From Haemophilus haemolyticus (GTDB lineage Bacteria > Pseudomonadota > Gammaproteobacteria > Enterobacterales > Pasteurellaceae), in NCBI RefSeq assembly GCF_003493605.1, contig NZ_QQKA01000004.1:62001-126000 (forward strand): a stretch of 64,000 nucleotides of DNA, given 5' to 3'. Under the pieces are notes generated by a model. That model saw only the letters and a list, made by a program, of their open reading frames with translations. It ran no database searches and was not told where the DNA came from. Numbering within the stretch: the first letter of the stretch is position 1; every line of letters begins with the position of its first letter. The translations under genes and the position numbers were made by a program. Shown one piece after another: positions 1-7,350 of this stretch.

Positions 1-218
1 TTAGAAAAAAGAACTACTTCAGGTTGTGAAGATTTTGCAGTCAAACTACTGTCTCCATTAAATGTAAAGGTTTTTGTTCTATCTCTACCATATAATTTAT
101 CCTCTGAGTGAGCCTGCTTCGGAGCCGCCATTACTGGATATGCGGAAAAAAGAAATAATAGCACCATAAGATATGCTAAAAGAGAGAGATGGCGCGGGCT
201 TGATTTTAATGTTTTCAT
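1..218 (-). CDS. hifE: HifE-like pilus tip adhesin, N-terminal fragment (cut by window edge)
   Basis: Seventy-two residues are visible before the left edge of the window cuts the gene. The protein opens with a clear Sec signal peptide: basic residues near 5-9, a long hydrophobic core at about 12-31, and a likely cut after VMA at residue 32. The visible mature part is short and I recognise no adhesin motif in it. The assignment rests on position: it is the fourth gene of a hifB-hifC-hifD run, and in the known hif operons that place is held by hifE, the minor tip adhesin of the haemagglutinating pilus. It starts about 19 bases after the hifD stop, so it is in the same transcript. Confidence 0.7.
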   Translation of the reverse strand, partial: MKTLKSSPRHLSLLAYLMVLLFLFSAYPVMAAPKQAHSEDKLYGRDRTKTFTFNGDSSLTAKSSQPEVVLFS

Positions 219-237
219 TTTATTTGCCTATTAAAAA

Positions 238-906
238 TTACTTATACTGCACTTGAAAAGTTGCAGTGGCTTCAACATCGCCTGCGGTGGCGGCACCTGT
301 GGCGTAATAACGTGCGAAGTAGTCAAAACGGGGTTGAATAACTGTGCCGTTTTGCGCTTTGCCTGTGTCGGGGGCTTTTTCGCTGTCGGATTGGCTGCCG
401 TCCACTTGAATGGGCGTGCCTGTGCCATCGGCTTTGACAATTTGAATGCCAACATTAGTGGCTTTGCCGCTGTCTGTGGCGTTAGGAAGATAAGGTTTCC
501 CTGCTGTTGCCCCGCTAAATAGCAGATTAGCTTTTTCAGCATCAGCTATCTTGCATTCTTTTAGCGTGATGGAAAAAGGCACGGGCGCAGCTGTTTGCCC
601 TGTGCTGCTTAAATTGGCTTTTCCCACTGTTGGCAGGGTAACAGTGCGATTTTGGCTGTCTGTTTCAATTTTACAAGTGCCATCACTTAAAATCTCCCCT
701 TCAAAGGTCACTTTGCCATCAGCGGCGGCATAAGCAGGCAGTGCCACAATGCAATCAAGCAGAGCCACGCAAGCAAGCAGCGCCAGACGATGAAGCCTAA
801 AGCATTTTGAGCCACTATAATTTGCTCCACTATAATTTGATCCACTACAAGAAGCGGTGGATTTTTGATGGAAAAGTGCGGTTAATTTTTTGGGTGTTTT
901 TTGCAT
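238..906 (-). CDS. hifD: Minor fimbrial subunit HifD
   Basis: A 222-residue pilin-fold protein, thought in the hif system to be a minor, tip-proximal subunit added by the HifC usher. The leader is unusually long: hydrophobic residues lie at about 41-60 and the likely cleavage is after AYA at 60, behind about 40 mostly polar residues. Residues 21-35 contain three related five-residue units ([15 protein letters not shown]), encoded by a 15-base repeat. The mature domain has the paired cysteines of pilins (GTC near 78 and KEC further on). It ends ATFQVQYK, with the penultimate tyrosine that chaperones and ushers recognise. An uptake signal at 874-882 falls inside the leader. It begins 13 bases after the hifC stop. 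Confidence 0.93.
   Translation of the reverse strand: MQKTPKKLTALFHQKSTASCSGSNYSGANYSGSKCFRLHRLALLACVALLDCIVALPAYAAADGKVTFEGEILSDGTCKIETDSQNRTVTLPTVGKANLSSTGQTAAPVPFSITLKECKIADAEKANLLFSGATAGKPYLPNATDSGKATNVGIQIVKADGTGTPIQVDGSQSDSEKAPDTGKAQNGTVIQPRFDYFARYYATGAATAGDVEATATFQVQYK
812..850 (-). repeat. 15-base in-frame tandem repeat in the hifD leader
   Basis: Units CCACTATAATTTGCT (812-826) and CCACTATAATTTGAT (827-841) are followed by a degenerate third unit from 842. The unit is a multiple of three, so a change in copy number would lengthen or shorten the HifD leader by five residues without breaking the frame. Confidence 0.85.
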
Positions 907-919
907 AAATCCTCTTCAA

Positions 920-3433
920 TTATTCTGCGGTTTTGCATTGAATATCGTGGCTTTGTATTTGTGCGTTATCCAAATCAACTTGATATTGGAAGCGGCATTG
1001 TTCGCTTTCTCGCTCACCCCATTTGACGATTAACTCGCCTTTTGGCTGGGTAAGTTTATTAGCGAAAAGCACGCCCCCTTGCACCACATCGCCCACAAAT
1101 ACCCCTTCGCTATCTTGTGCGGTGGATGCCATTGGCACTGGCTCGCCATTTGGCAAAGTGAGGTTAAATAACACCATTGTGTTTTTGCCCGTGCGGAAAT
1201 CCACTAAGCTAATTGAATTTGCACGAGGAATGATTTGGCGTTCAGTGGCTTCAAATTCCACATTTGCCTCCGCATCAGATGGATTGATACCGATATAATT
1301 GATTTCATACGGGCTGGTGTAAGGCATAACCGCATTGCCAAAATAATCAAGGCTCACATTGGCACCTGATTCCACTTTTGCCCCTGCGGCATCTTTGGCG
1401 TGAATAATGGCAAAACTTTCGCCAACAGGTTGGCTTAAGGTAATACCGTGTTTGTGCGCCACGACAGCACCGCTTGCGCCTAATGAAGTGGAGCGATTTT
1501 TGAGGCTGTCACGTGAATAAGAAGCACGGTAACTACCAATGCTATTGTTATGTGCAAGATTTGCGTCATAACTGCGATAACCTTGATTATTGCGTGAAGC
1601 GTTAATGCCATAACTCCATTGATGACGTTCACCAAAAGAGCCATTTACGCCAAGTCGTTGGTTAATATCGTTACCACTGCGAGAATAACTACTATCTGCA
1701 GAATGGTTATCGCCTAATGGCAGGCTGAGACTCAAATAAATGCTGTTGTCACGTTTGCCCGTTTCTTTATCAATACTCTGTGAGAGGTTTACAGAGTAAT
1801 TGAGAATGTGGAAGCTGTTTGAATAGGCAACTTGATATTGCGTATTCGTGCCACGTTTTTCCCAATAATTATAGGTTTGTCCTGAAAGATAGAGATTTCC
1901 CCAATTCCCCAGACTTTGGCTTAAACTCACTTGAAACTGATTTTTTGGGCGGTAAATTTCAGGCAAATACGCACCGCTAAATTGTCTGAAAGTACGGTTA
2001 AGACCAATGGTGTCGCTTAAGGTGTAAAAATCCCGTGAAGAATAGCGATAGGCTGCCAACGTGATATTGGTGCCACTTTCATTGAAGTTAATACTATAAC
2101 TGCCGTGCAAGCTGTAGCCGTTTTTGCTCACATGTTTTAGCGGAAATTCAGCGTGCGACCAAGTGGCATCAGCAGAAAACGCCCCAATCGGCGTATTTAA
2201 ACCAAAACCAAACAGCCCTGCACGATAATGACGTGTATAAAGCAGGCTTGAATTCAGCGTGAGATGATTAGTTAAACCATATTGCAACACGCCTTGTAAC
2301 ACACGTTCATCAAAGGTGCGGCTGTCAATTCGATAACGTCCGCCAGCTAATTGATAACGCAAATGCCCCACACGCATTAATGGGGCAAGATTAGAAAACG
2401 GCACAATAAATGACCGCACTTTGCCATCACTTTCTTGGATTTCCACCGTTAAATCGCCGCTATAACCGCTGGCATACAAATCGTTAATCACGAAAGGCCC
2501 AGCGGGAACGGTGATTTGATAAATCGTATAGCCATTTTGTTTGATGCTGACTTTGGCGTTTGTGTTTGCCACGCCACGCACCACTGGGGCAAAACCACGT
2601 TGTGATGGAGCAAGCATTCTATCATCAGAGGCAATACGCAAACCACGCATACCAAAATTTTCGCCAATGCGGGCTGTGCTGAAAAAATCCCCAACAGTGA
2701 CATTGCCACGAAGCAGGGCGAAATCTCGTTGTAAATAGGTATCGCCACGTTCGTAATGATTTTTGCCCTTATCAGTAAAACCCGAGCTACTTTGGTTTTC
2801 AAAACGGCTAAAACTGCCGCTATGACGCAATGCCCAGTTGCCAAAATTTACGCCACTACGCAAACCCACATACAAACTTTCGGATTTTACTTCGGGATTA
2901 CCAGAACGATAATAGTTGATATCGTAATTTGCAAAAGCGGCATTGGTGCCAGTTTGCCAGCGAGATGGCGCAATATAGCCTCTTGGTCGGCGAATAGTGA
3001 GAGCTTGAGGGAGCTCAAGTTTCAATTTCATTTCGCCGCTTTGATATTCAAACGTGCCTTGAGGAATGGCATCAGAAGCAAAGACACAAGTGTCATCTTC
3101 TGAATTGGGCGATTTCACAATGGCTTCATCCATCAAATCCAGTATTTCTTGAAGTTTAGGCGTAAAGCATAATTCTGCCCGACCTGTGGCAGGATTATCA
3201 GCAAAAATAATATCGCTTTCGCCTTTTTCTTCATTATTCACATAGATTTGAGCTTCATAACGCCCTGGTAACACGGCATTTTTTACATTAAATCGGGCAA
3301 AATCAACGCCCAACACCGAACCATCTCCCCAAAGAGAGGCATCAAATTGATCTTCCGCCCACGCTAAAGGATTTGCCAATAGCAGTGAACAAGCAAACGC
3401 AATTTTATTTAAGGGAAAAATTTTTGTTTTCAC
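920..3433 (-). CDS. hifC: Outer-membrane usher HifC
   Basis: An 837-residue fimbrial usher, the full length for this family. It forms the outer-membrane pore that receives chaperone-subunit complexes and orders their export. It has a signal peptide (1-26, cut after AWA), the N-terminal periplasmic domain beginning EDQFDASLWG, the RRPRGYIAPSRW stretch leading into the 24-strand barrel and plug, and C-terminal domains with a cysteine pair (EQC and IQC near the end). The start codon is GTG at 3433; no ATG is available near the N-terminus and the leader is correctly placed from GTG. It lies between hifB and hifD on the same strand, with an inverted pair of intergenic dyad sequences separating it from hifB. 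It is closely related in sequence to the second usher at 50,307. Confidence 0.96.
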   Translation of the reverse strand: MKTKIFPLNKIAFACSLLLANPLAWAEDQFDASLWGDGSVLGVDFARFNVKNAVLPGRYEAQIYVNNEEKGESDIIFADNPATGRAELCFTPKLQEILDLMDEAIVKSPNSEDDTCVFASDAIPQGTFEYQSGEMKLKLELPQALTIRRPRGYIAPSRWQTGTNAAFANYDINYYRSGNPEVKSESLYVGLRSGVNFGNWALRHSGSFSRFENQSSSGFTDKGKNHYERGDTYLQRDFALLRGNVTVGDFFSTARIGENFGMRGLRIASDDRMLAPSQRGFAPVVRGVANTNAKVSIKQNGYTIYQITVPAGPFVINDLYASGYSGDLTVEIQESDGKVRSFIVPFSNLAPLMRVGHLRYQLAGGRYRIDSRTFDERVLQGVLQYGLTNHLTLNSSLLYTRHYRAGLFGFGLNTPIGAFSADATWSHAEFPLKHVSKNGYSLHGSYSINFNESGTNITLAAYRYSSRDFYTLSDTIGLNRTFRQFSGAYLPEIYRPKNQFQVSLSQSLGNWGNLYLSGQTYNYWEKRGTNTQYQVAYSNSFHILNYSVNLSQSIDKETGKRDNSIYLSLSLPLGDNHSADSSYSRSGNDINQRLGVNGSFGERHQWSYGINASRNNQGYRSYDANLAHNNSIGSYRASYSRDSLKNRSTSLGASGAVVAHKHGITLSQPVGESFAIIHAKDAAGAKVESGANVSLDYFGNAVMPYTSPYEINYIGINPSDAEANVEFEATERQIIPRANSISLVDFRTGKNTMVLFNLTLPNGEPVPMASTAQDSEGVFVGDVVQGGVLFANKLTQPKGELIVKWGERESEQCRFQYQVDLDNAQIQSHDIQCKTAE

Positions 3434-3455
3434 AGATTAATCGTTCTTTGTGGTT

Positions 3456-3515
3456 GTAGGGTGGGCTTCAGCCCACCTTTGTTATGGTTAATCGGTGGGC
3501 TAAAGCCCACCCTAC
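3456..3515. repeat. Inverted pair of intergenic dyad sequences (IDS) between hifB and hifC
   Basis: Two roughly 22-base dyads, 3456-3477 and 3494-3515, each read GTAGGGTGGGC...GCCCACC or its complement and face each other across about 16 bases. Each is itself an inverted repeat, and together they form a larger hairpin. They match the GTAGGGTGGGC/GCCCACCCTAC family found elsewhere in this window. Inside the operon such a hairpin could reduce readthrough from hifB into hifC or stabilise an mRNA end. Confidence 0.85.
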
Positions 3516-3527
3516 ACGAGTTCGTTA

Positions 3528-4253
3528 TTATTGAGCGATGGCTTCGCCTTCTTGGTCGGCACCGTAATCATTAACCAATACCCATTTCAATTTATCGCCA
3601 GAACGCACGCCTTTGGCTTCAAATACCGCTTGAGAAAAAGGCGCAACCATTTTGACATTTTTCGCAGGTTTATTTTGATGTAACAAACCAATATAGTTCA
3701 TATAATAAGGTGTTTGATTATCCACCAACACCCCTTCAGGCGTGGCTTTAAACACTACTTTTTTCATTGCATCAAAAGAATCAATCGAGAGTTTCGCAGG
3801 GCGATAAAACAACTTCAAACGTGAACGAATGGCAATTTGCATAAAACTGCCGTGTTTTGCCAGAAATGCTGCATCAGGTTTCGGCGGAATATCTAACAAA
3901 TTAAAATAAAAGAGGCTTTCGCGATCGTCAGGCAAAGGCTCGCCGCCTGTGAACGTAATCCGCAAACTTTGCCCTGATTTTGCTTCCACGCGAGCAACAG
4001 GCGGGGTAATCACAAAAGGGGTTTTGGTGTATTTTGGATCGGCATTTGGATTACCATTATCAATCCAGGCTTGCACCAATGCTGCCGAATCATCATTATT
4101 TTCCAGTTTAACGATAACATTTTTCTGCCCAGCGGGATAAATCACTCTGGTGCCAGTGATAATCACATTTGCATTGGCTGAAAATGCACAAAGTGCAGTA
4201 AAAAATAGTGCGATAAAAAATAAAAGTGTTTTTTTAAACATTGTTTTCCCCAT
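3528..4253 (-). CDS. hifB: Periplasmic pilus chaperone HifB
   Basis: A PapD-family chaperone of about 241 residues that caps fimbrial subunits in the periplasm and delivers them to HifC. The signal peptide ends at ANA and is followed by the G1-strand start NVIITGTRVIYP, which contains the conserved arginine. The family lysine lies in SRLKLFYRP, and NLLDIPPKP is the chaperone signature region. The start is placed at the MGKTMFKK methionine (4253), the start I recall for HifB. An ATG at 4241 has a better ribosome site (GGGGAA, seven bases upstream) and may be the real one. The open frame extends back to 4334 through dyad repeats, but that part is not protein-like. Transcription comes from about 4.7 kb, giving a long repeat-filled leader. 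Confidence 0.94.
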   Translation of the reverse strand: MGKTMFKKTLLFFIALFFTALCAFSANANVIITGTRVIYPAGQKNVIVKLENNDDSAALVQAWIDNGNPNADPKYTKTPFVITPPVARVEAKSGQSLRITFTGGEPLPDDRESLFYFNLLDIPPKPDAAFLAKHGSFMQIAIRSRLKLFYRPAKLSIDSFDAMKKVVFKATPEGVLVDNQTPYYMNYIGLLHQNKPAKNVKMVAPFSQAVFEAKGVRSGDKLKWVLVNDYGADQEGEAIAQ

Positions 4254-4277
4254 TTCAACATAATTAAATCCGTAAAT

Positions 4278-4334
4278 TGGGCTAAGCCCATATTTATCCT
4301 TATTCATTTCCCCGTAGGTGGGGCATAAGCCCAC
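4278..4334. repeat. IDS pair just upstream of hifB
   Basis: A shortened dyad GGGCTAAGCCC (about 4279-4289) and a fuller one (4314-4334, GTAGGTGGGGC..AAGCCCACC) lie in the hifB leader. The linking segment CATATTTATCCTTAT resembles the segment between the dyads near 7106-7142, so the two places share more than the dyad itself. Confidence 0.75.
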
Positions 4335-4371
4335 CGCGCCTAATACATTACAGTTGTTTGATTATGTTCCG

Positions 4372-4545
4372 CGTGGGCTTACGCCCACCCTACAAATCTT
4401 TTTTATATGTCTCCACGTGGGCTTACGCCCACCCTACAAATCTTTTATATGTATCCACGTGGGCTTACGCCCACCCTACAAATCTTTTTTATGTGTCTCC
4501 ACGTGGGCTTACGCCCACCCTACAAATCTTTTTTATATGTCTCCG
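4372..4545. repeat. Tandem array of four IDS-containing units (period 42-44 bases)
   Basis: Units begin at 4372, 4416, 4458 and 4502. Each carries CGTGGGCTTACGCCCACCC followed by TACAAATCTTTT and a variable TATATGTCTCCA segment. The second unit is two bases shorter; the others are nearly identical. The array lies in the transcribed leader of hifB, between its start codon and the TA-repeat promoter. Near-identity implies recent expansion, and the copy number may vary between strains. Open frames crossing it are translations of the repeat, not genes. Confidence 0.9.
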
Positions 4546-4553
4546 CTAATCTC

Positions 4554-4646
4554 GTAGGGTGGGCGTAAGCCCACGCGTTAAAAAAGTGCAATGCCTCGTG
4601 TTGTAAGGTTTTCTCGTCTTTCCCACGTAAGCTAAAGCCAACCTAC
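4554..4646. repeat. Inverted IDS copy and a decayed copy
   Basis: 4554-4577 carries the dyad in the opposite orientation to the tandem array (GTAGGGTGGGCGTAAGCCC then ACGCG). A degraded copy ending AAAGCCAACCTAC follows at about 4623-4646. Together with the tandem array this fills almost the whole gap between hifB and the shared promoter. Confidence 0.7.
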
Positions 4647-4690
4647 AGCGAAAATTCAAAATAAAATATGCAATTTTTTTCAAAAAGAAC

Positions 4691-4722
4691 TTTAATTATA
4701 TATATATATATATATAATGGAA
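4691..4722. promoter_or_regulatory. Divergent hifA/hifB phase-variable promoter with (TA)10
   Basis: A perfect run of ten TA units occupies 4697-4716. Rightward, TATAAT at 4713-4718 serves as the hifA -10, with TTTAAT at 4691-4696 as a weak -35 at 16-base spacing. Leftward, TATAAT reads on the minus strand at 4700-4695 with TTCCAT at 4722-4717, also 16 bases away. In the known hif system TA units are gained or lost by slipped-strand mispairing, which changes both spacers at once and switches pilus expression. Ten units is, as I recall, the well-expressed state. The repeat and boxes are seen directly; the state of expression is inference. Confidence 0.9.
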
Positions 4723-4850
4723 GCGTTTTTTACTTTTTTTGGGAAAACAAATCTTGCTGTTTATTGAGGCTTTGGCATTTTGATAAACGGTTTATATTCA
4801 TCTTTTGCCTTATTTATAAGGCGCAAACCTCTTTTATGGAGCAATTTATT

Positions 4851-5489
4851 ATGAAAAAAACACTACTTGGTAGCTTAATTTTATTGGCATTTGCGGGAAA
4901 TGTGCAGGCGAATGTTAATGCAGAAACCTCTGGTAAAGTTACTTTCTTTGGTAAGGTTGTTGAAAATACTTGTAAAGTGAAATCAGAACATAAAAATCTG
5001 AGCGTTGTGTTAAATGATGTAGGTAAAAATAGTTTATCTACTGACGGAAATACTGCGATGCCAACGCCATTTACGATTACATTGAACGATTGTCAAATTG
5101 CCGCTCAAGGCAATAATCAAGCGAAAAAAGTTGGGCTATATTTCTATTCTTGGGACAATGCGGATAAGAATCACAACTATACATTGAAGAATATGACAGG
5201 TACAGATAAAGCGAGTAACGTTAATATTCAGCTTATGGAAGCTAATGGTACAACACCAATTAAAGTAGTAGGTAAAGAAACGGAAGATTTTGTTCATTCG
5301 AACGCCAATGGAGTACAAGGAACACAATTAGACTCAACCGCCGTAGCGAATAAACATATTTCGGGCAGTACAGCATCAACAAATAATAACTCAGTTGACC
5401 TCCATTTTATTTCTCAATATTACGCAATAGGTCAAGCAACCGCGGGCAAAGTACAAACCTCAGTTGATTTCCAAATTGCTTACGAATAA
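4851..5489 (+). CDS. hifA: Major pilin HifA
   Basis: A 212-residue major structural pilin of the haemagglutinating pilus. The signal peptide is residues 1-20 (cut after VQA). The mature protein has the pilin cysteine pair at C41 and C81 and ends DFQIAYE, with the penultimate tyrosine of the donor-strand/usher recognition motif. The start is ATG 4851, preceded by GGAG at nine bases; an upstream in-frame ATG at 4836 overlaps that ribosome site and is less likely. It is divergent from hifBCDE and driven by the TA-repeat promoter about 130 bases upstream. Its middle is lysine-, asparagine- and threonine-rich, as expected for an exposed, antigenically variable region. Confidence 0.94.
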   Translation: MKKTLLGSLILLAFAGNVQANVNAETSGKVTFFGKVVENTCKVKSEHKNLSVVLNDVGKNSLSTDGNTAMPTPFTITLNDCQIAAQGNNQAKKVGLYFYSWDNADKNHNYTLKNMTGTDKASNVNIQLMEANGTTPIKVVGKETEDFVHSNANGVQGTQLDSTAVANKHISGSTASTNNNSVDLHFISQYYAIGQATAGKVQTSVDFQIAYE

Positions 5490-5509
5490 TTCCTAATGTA
5501 ACGCAATCT

Positions 5510-5556
5510 AAGCCCACGCGTTTGTTATATCCCGCGTGGGCTACGCCCAGCCTGCA
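5510..5556. terminator. IDS-derived hairpin after hifA
   Basis: AGCCCACGCG (5511-5520) pairs perfectly with CGCGTGGGCT (5533-5542) across a 12-base loop, and the second arm continues into another imperfect dyad (to about 5556). It lies 20 bases past the hifA stop. No long T run follows, so it may act as an mRNA end stabiliser rather than a strong terminator. Confidence 0.55.
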
Positions 5557-5882
5557 ATTACTTTTCATTCTCTACATCACAAAAATTAATAATAAGGCGG
5601 GGGTGTTTCTTCAGATTGGCTTGCAATATTAGAGGGTTGAAAATCTTTTAATTTATTTGCCAATACATCGAGCAACAACAAACACCCGATTAGTTAGCCT
5701 TGAAACGGCTACGCCGTTTGTTTCTTATATCTCCGCTCTAAAAAACGGAGTTTTACGGCTGGATCTGATAAATTTTCTGCTTTTATACATTATGGAAGTT
5801 GTAATGGAAGTTGTATTTTTCCTGTAATTAAGTATTATACTTAACATAAATTAAACAAAGTATATCTATTCAATTCTGTATT
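5557..5882. other. Non-coding gap between hifA and the unknown gene pair
   Basis: No gene is seen. The stretch holds a palindrome AAACGGCTACGCCGTTT (5703-5719), a hairpin CTCCG..CGGAG (5731-5750), a tandem pair of the 12-mer ATGGAAGTTGTA (5792-5803, 5804-5815), and a 7-3-7 palindrome TTAAGTA-TTA-TACTTAA (5828-5844). The last lies 39 bases before the next start codon, where an operator could sit. The mixture looks like patched-together remnants at an insertion junction. Confidence 0.6.
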
Positions 5883-6545
5883 ATGTCTAAACTACCTCCT
5901 CTTTCTATTGGAAAAACTTTCTTTGTAGGTTTGTTTGCTGTAGCGATTGGAGCATCCAAAACAAGTTCTGATCTTCCATCCTCTTACAATGCTACAAATA
6001 AAGCTATCATTCAAGTTACTAAAAGTATGAATAATGAAAAAATTAGAGAGATTAAAGAGTTGATCAATAATCATAAAACTCCTTTAAAAACTATTGATCA
6101 AACCAAGATTCTAGAATTTAAAAACTTTATCAATGAGATTAGTAGTGATATTTCAGAACTAAATGATGGCATTTATGAATTACTTGTTCTATTAAAAGAT
6201 ATTCAATCTAATATCTCGTTCTTAAAGAAAAATCGAAGTTTTTTTACTAAACAAGTAGCTAAAAGTGCAAAAATATATATTCAATATGTTGAGTCTTTAG
6301 AGGGCATTCTTTCAATAAAAAGAGAACTAAATTTAGATTTGGCAAAAAATGAAAAAAGTATACTAAGAGAAATGCAATTAATTAGAAGTGGCTTAAGAGA
6401 CATTTCAATAACCATAAAGGATATTTCTTTGTTATCCTTTCCAAAGAAAAAAAATAAAGAATTAAATGTAGAACATTGTGAGTCTAAAATCAAATATTCA
6501 TTACGATCTTCTATTAATAAGTCTAATGAGTATTTCTCGGTTTAA
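5883..6545 (+). CDS. Unrecognised protein, helical, with N-terminal hydrophobic segment
   Basis: I do not recognise this 220-residue protein. Residues about 12-24 (KTFFVGLFAVAIG) are moderately hydrophobic and could be a weak signal or membrane anchor. The rest is rich in lysine, isoleucine, leucine, asparagine and serine, with a predominantly helical look (NEKIREIKELINNHK, then heptad-like stretches at about 80-180), so a coiled-coil or helical bundle is likely. Isoleucine ATA and lysine AAA codons are frequent and the DNA is more AT-rich than the neighbours. No uptake signal lies nearby. The start at 5883 has no obvious ribosome site. It is followed 13 bases later by a second unknown gene, probably co-transcribed. 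Confidence 0.65.
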   Translation: MSKLPPLSIGKTFFVGLFAVAIGASKTSSDLPSSYNATNKAIIQVTKSMNNEKIREIKELINNHKTPLKTIDQTKILEFKNFINEISSDISELNDGIYELLVLLKDIQSNISFLKKNRSFFTKQVAKSAKIYIQYVESLEGILSIKRELNLDLAKNEKSILREMQLIRSGLRDISITIKDISLLSFPKKKNKELNVEHCESKIKYSLRSSINKSNEYFSV

Positions 6546-6558
6546 CTTAAATATTAAT

Positions 6559-7065
6559 ATGCTCTTTTTTCTTAAAAAATCTCTAGATTATAAAATCGAC
6601 AAATTACAATTAATTGCGCTAGGAAAAGATATTCAACAGATTGAGAATATTAACGAATGCCGAGCTCAATCACAACATATTGATGATTGCGATGAATTAG
6701 AATATCCCTTACAACTAGGAAAACAGGGGCGTCTAGGGGTATCTATAGAAGGTAAAATTATAAATAGAGACCAATATAATTCTTTAATATCTAAAATACA
6801 TATCGCATTAAGTGATGAAGATTTCAAATCTCCCAAGTGGAAACGTAAAACTGCTGAATCAAGAACTAGCGATAATTACGTCTTGTATATAAAACATCCT
6901 AATATTTCAAATTGTATCCTTATCTTGGGTGTTATAAGCCCTGATGCCCATAGTCGGATTGAAAATGATAAATCTTTAATACAGAAATTAATTAATATTG
7001 CGAATTCTTTTACAAATTTGGATAGTAAAAATGAAATCTTAGAATGTGATAATTTTATTTCATAG
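6559..7065 (+). CDS. Unrecognised 168-residue protein, second gene of the pair
   Basis: Not recognised. From ATG 6559 the product starts MLFFLKKSLDYK. It has an acidic, cysteine-containing stretch near residues 32-48 (NECRAQSQHIDDCDELEYP), a basic patch (KSPKWKRKTAESR) and an isoleucine/leucine-rich strand (YVLYIKHPNISNCILILGVIS) typical of a small soluble alpha/beta fold. The open frame extends upstream to 6478 and overlaps the preceding gene. In-frame starts at 6478 (GTG) and 6526 (ATG) are possible; none has a convincing ribosome site, and 6559 avoids the overlap. The pair reads away from hifA and ends 40 bases before an IDS remnant. Toxin-antitoxin, immunity or regulatory roles are conceivable, but nothing seen supports one. 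Confidence 0.6.
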   Translation: MLFFLKKSLDYKIDKLQLIALGKDIQQIENINECRAQSQHIDDCDELEYPLQLGKQGRLGVSIEGKIINRDQYNSLISKIHIALSDEDFKSPKWKRKTAESRTSDNYVLYIKHPNISNCILILGVISPDAHSRIENDKSLIQKLINIANSFTNLDSKNEILECDNFIS

Positions 7066-7105
7066 ATAACTTATATACCATCTTTAAGCATAGTAAACAA
7101 AAAGA

Positions 7106-7142
7106 GGGGCATAAGCCCGCATTTATCCTTATGCCACCCTAC
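7106..7142. repeat. IDS remnant downstream of the unknown pair
   Basis: GGGGCATAAGCCCGC and, after ATTTATCC, TTATGCCACCCTAC are halves of two intergenic dyads joined by the same CATTTATCCTTAT linker that occurs near 4288-4305. This is the outermost IDS on the pmbA side in this window. Confidence 0.65.
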
Positions 7143-7212
7143 AGGTACGTGGTGTTTTTTCATTTTGTTTCCTTATGAAATGACAGGGGATAAAATCGTT
7201 TGCTGTTTTACA

Positions 7213-7260
7213 AAAAAAAGCTGAAGTTTAAACCTTCAGCCTTTGTATTCCTGCCCTAAT
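7213..7260 (-). repeat. Second copy of the small-RNA 3' hairpin
   Basis: On the minus strand, TTAGGG followed by AAAGGCTGAAGG-TTTAAA-CTTCAGC and a run of eight T repeats the 3' end of the candidate small RNA at 8119-8215. The arms and loop are identical except for one outer base pair. I see no Fur-box promoter in front of this copy. It lies just past the Opa terminator, so the two hairpin copies bracket the opa pseudogene. Confidence 0.7.
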
Positions 7261-7303
7261 CACATATATCCACAATGATTGGTCAAAGTCATATCAGCCT
7301 TAT

Positions 7304-7336
7304 AAAAAAACTAAGTCTTTCAACTTAGTTTTTTAT
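7304..7336 (-). terminator. Terminator of the opa-like pseudogene
   Basis: AAAAAACTAAG (7305-7315) pairs with CTTAGTTTTTT (7324-7334) over an 8-base loop. On the minus strand the hairpin ends in a T run, 15 bases past the stop of the opa-like frame. Confidence 0.8.
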
Positions 7337-7350
7337 TTTTCTTAATAGAT

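Noticed and set aside
2488-2844. 118-codon open frame inside hifC on the same strand
   Set aside because: Out-of-frame shadow of the usher gene; no family resemblance.
4318-4557. Rightward open frames of 60-80 codons reading VGLRPPYKSF-like repeats
   Set aside because: They are translations of the tandem IDS array in two frames; no ribosome site or protein-like composition.
4571-4592. An uptake signal at AAAAAAGTGCAATG
   Set aside because: It reads AAGTGCAAT, not AAGTGCGGT; the core is broken.
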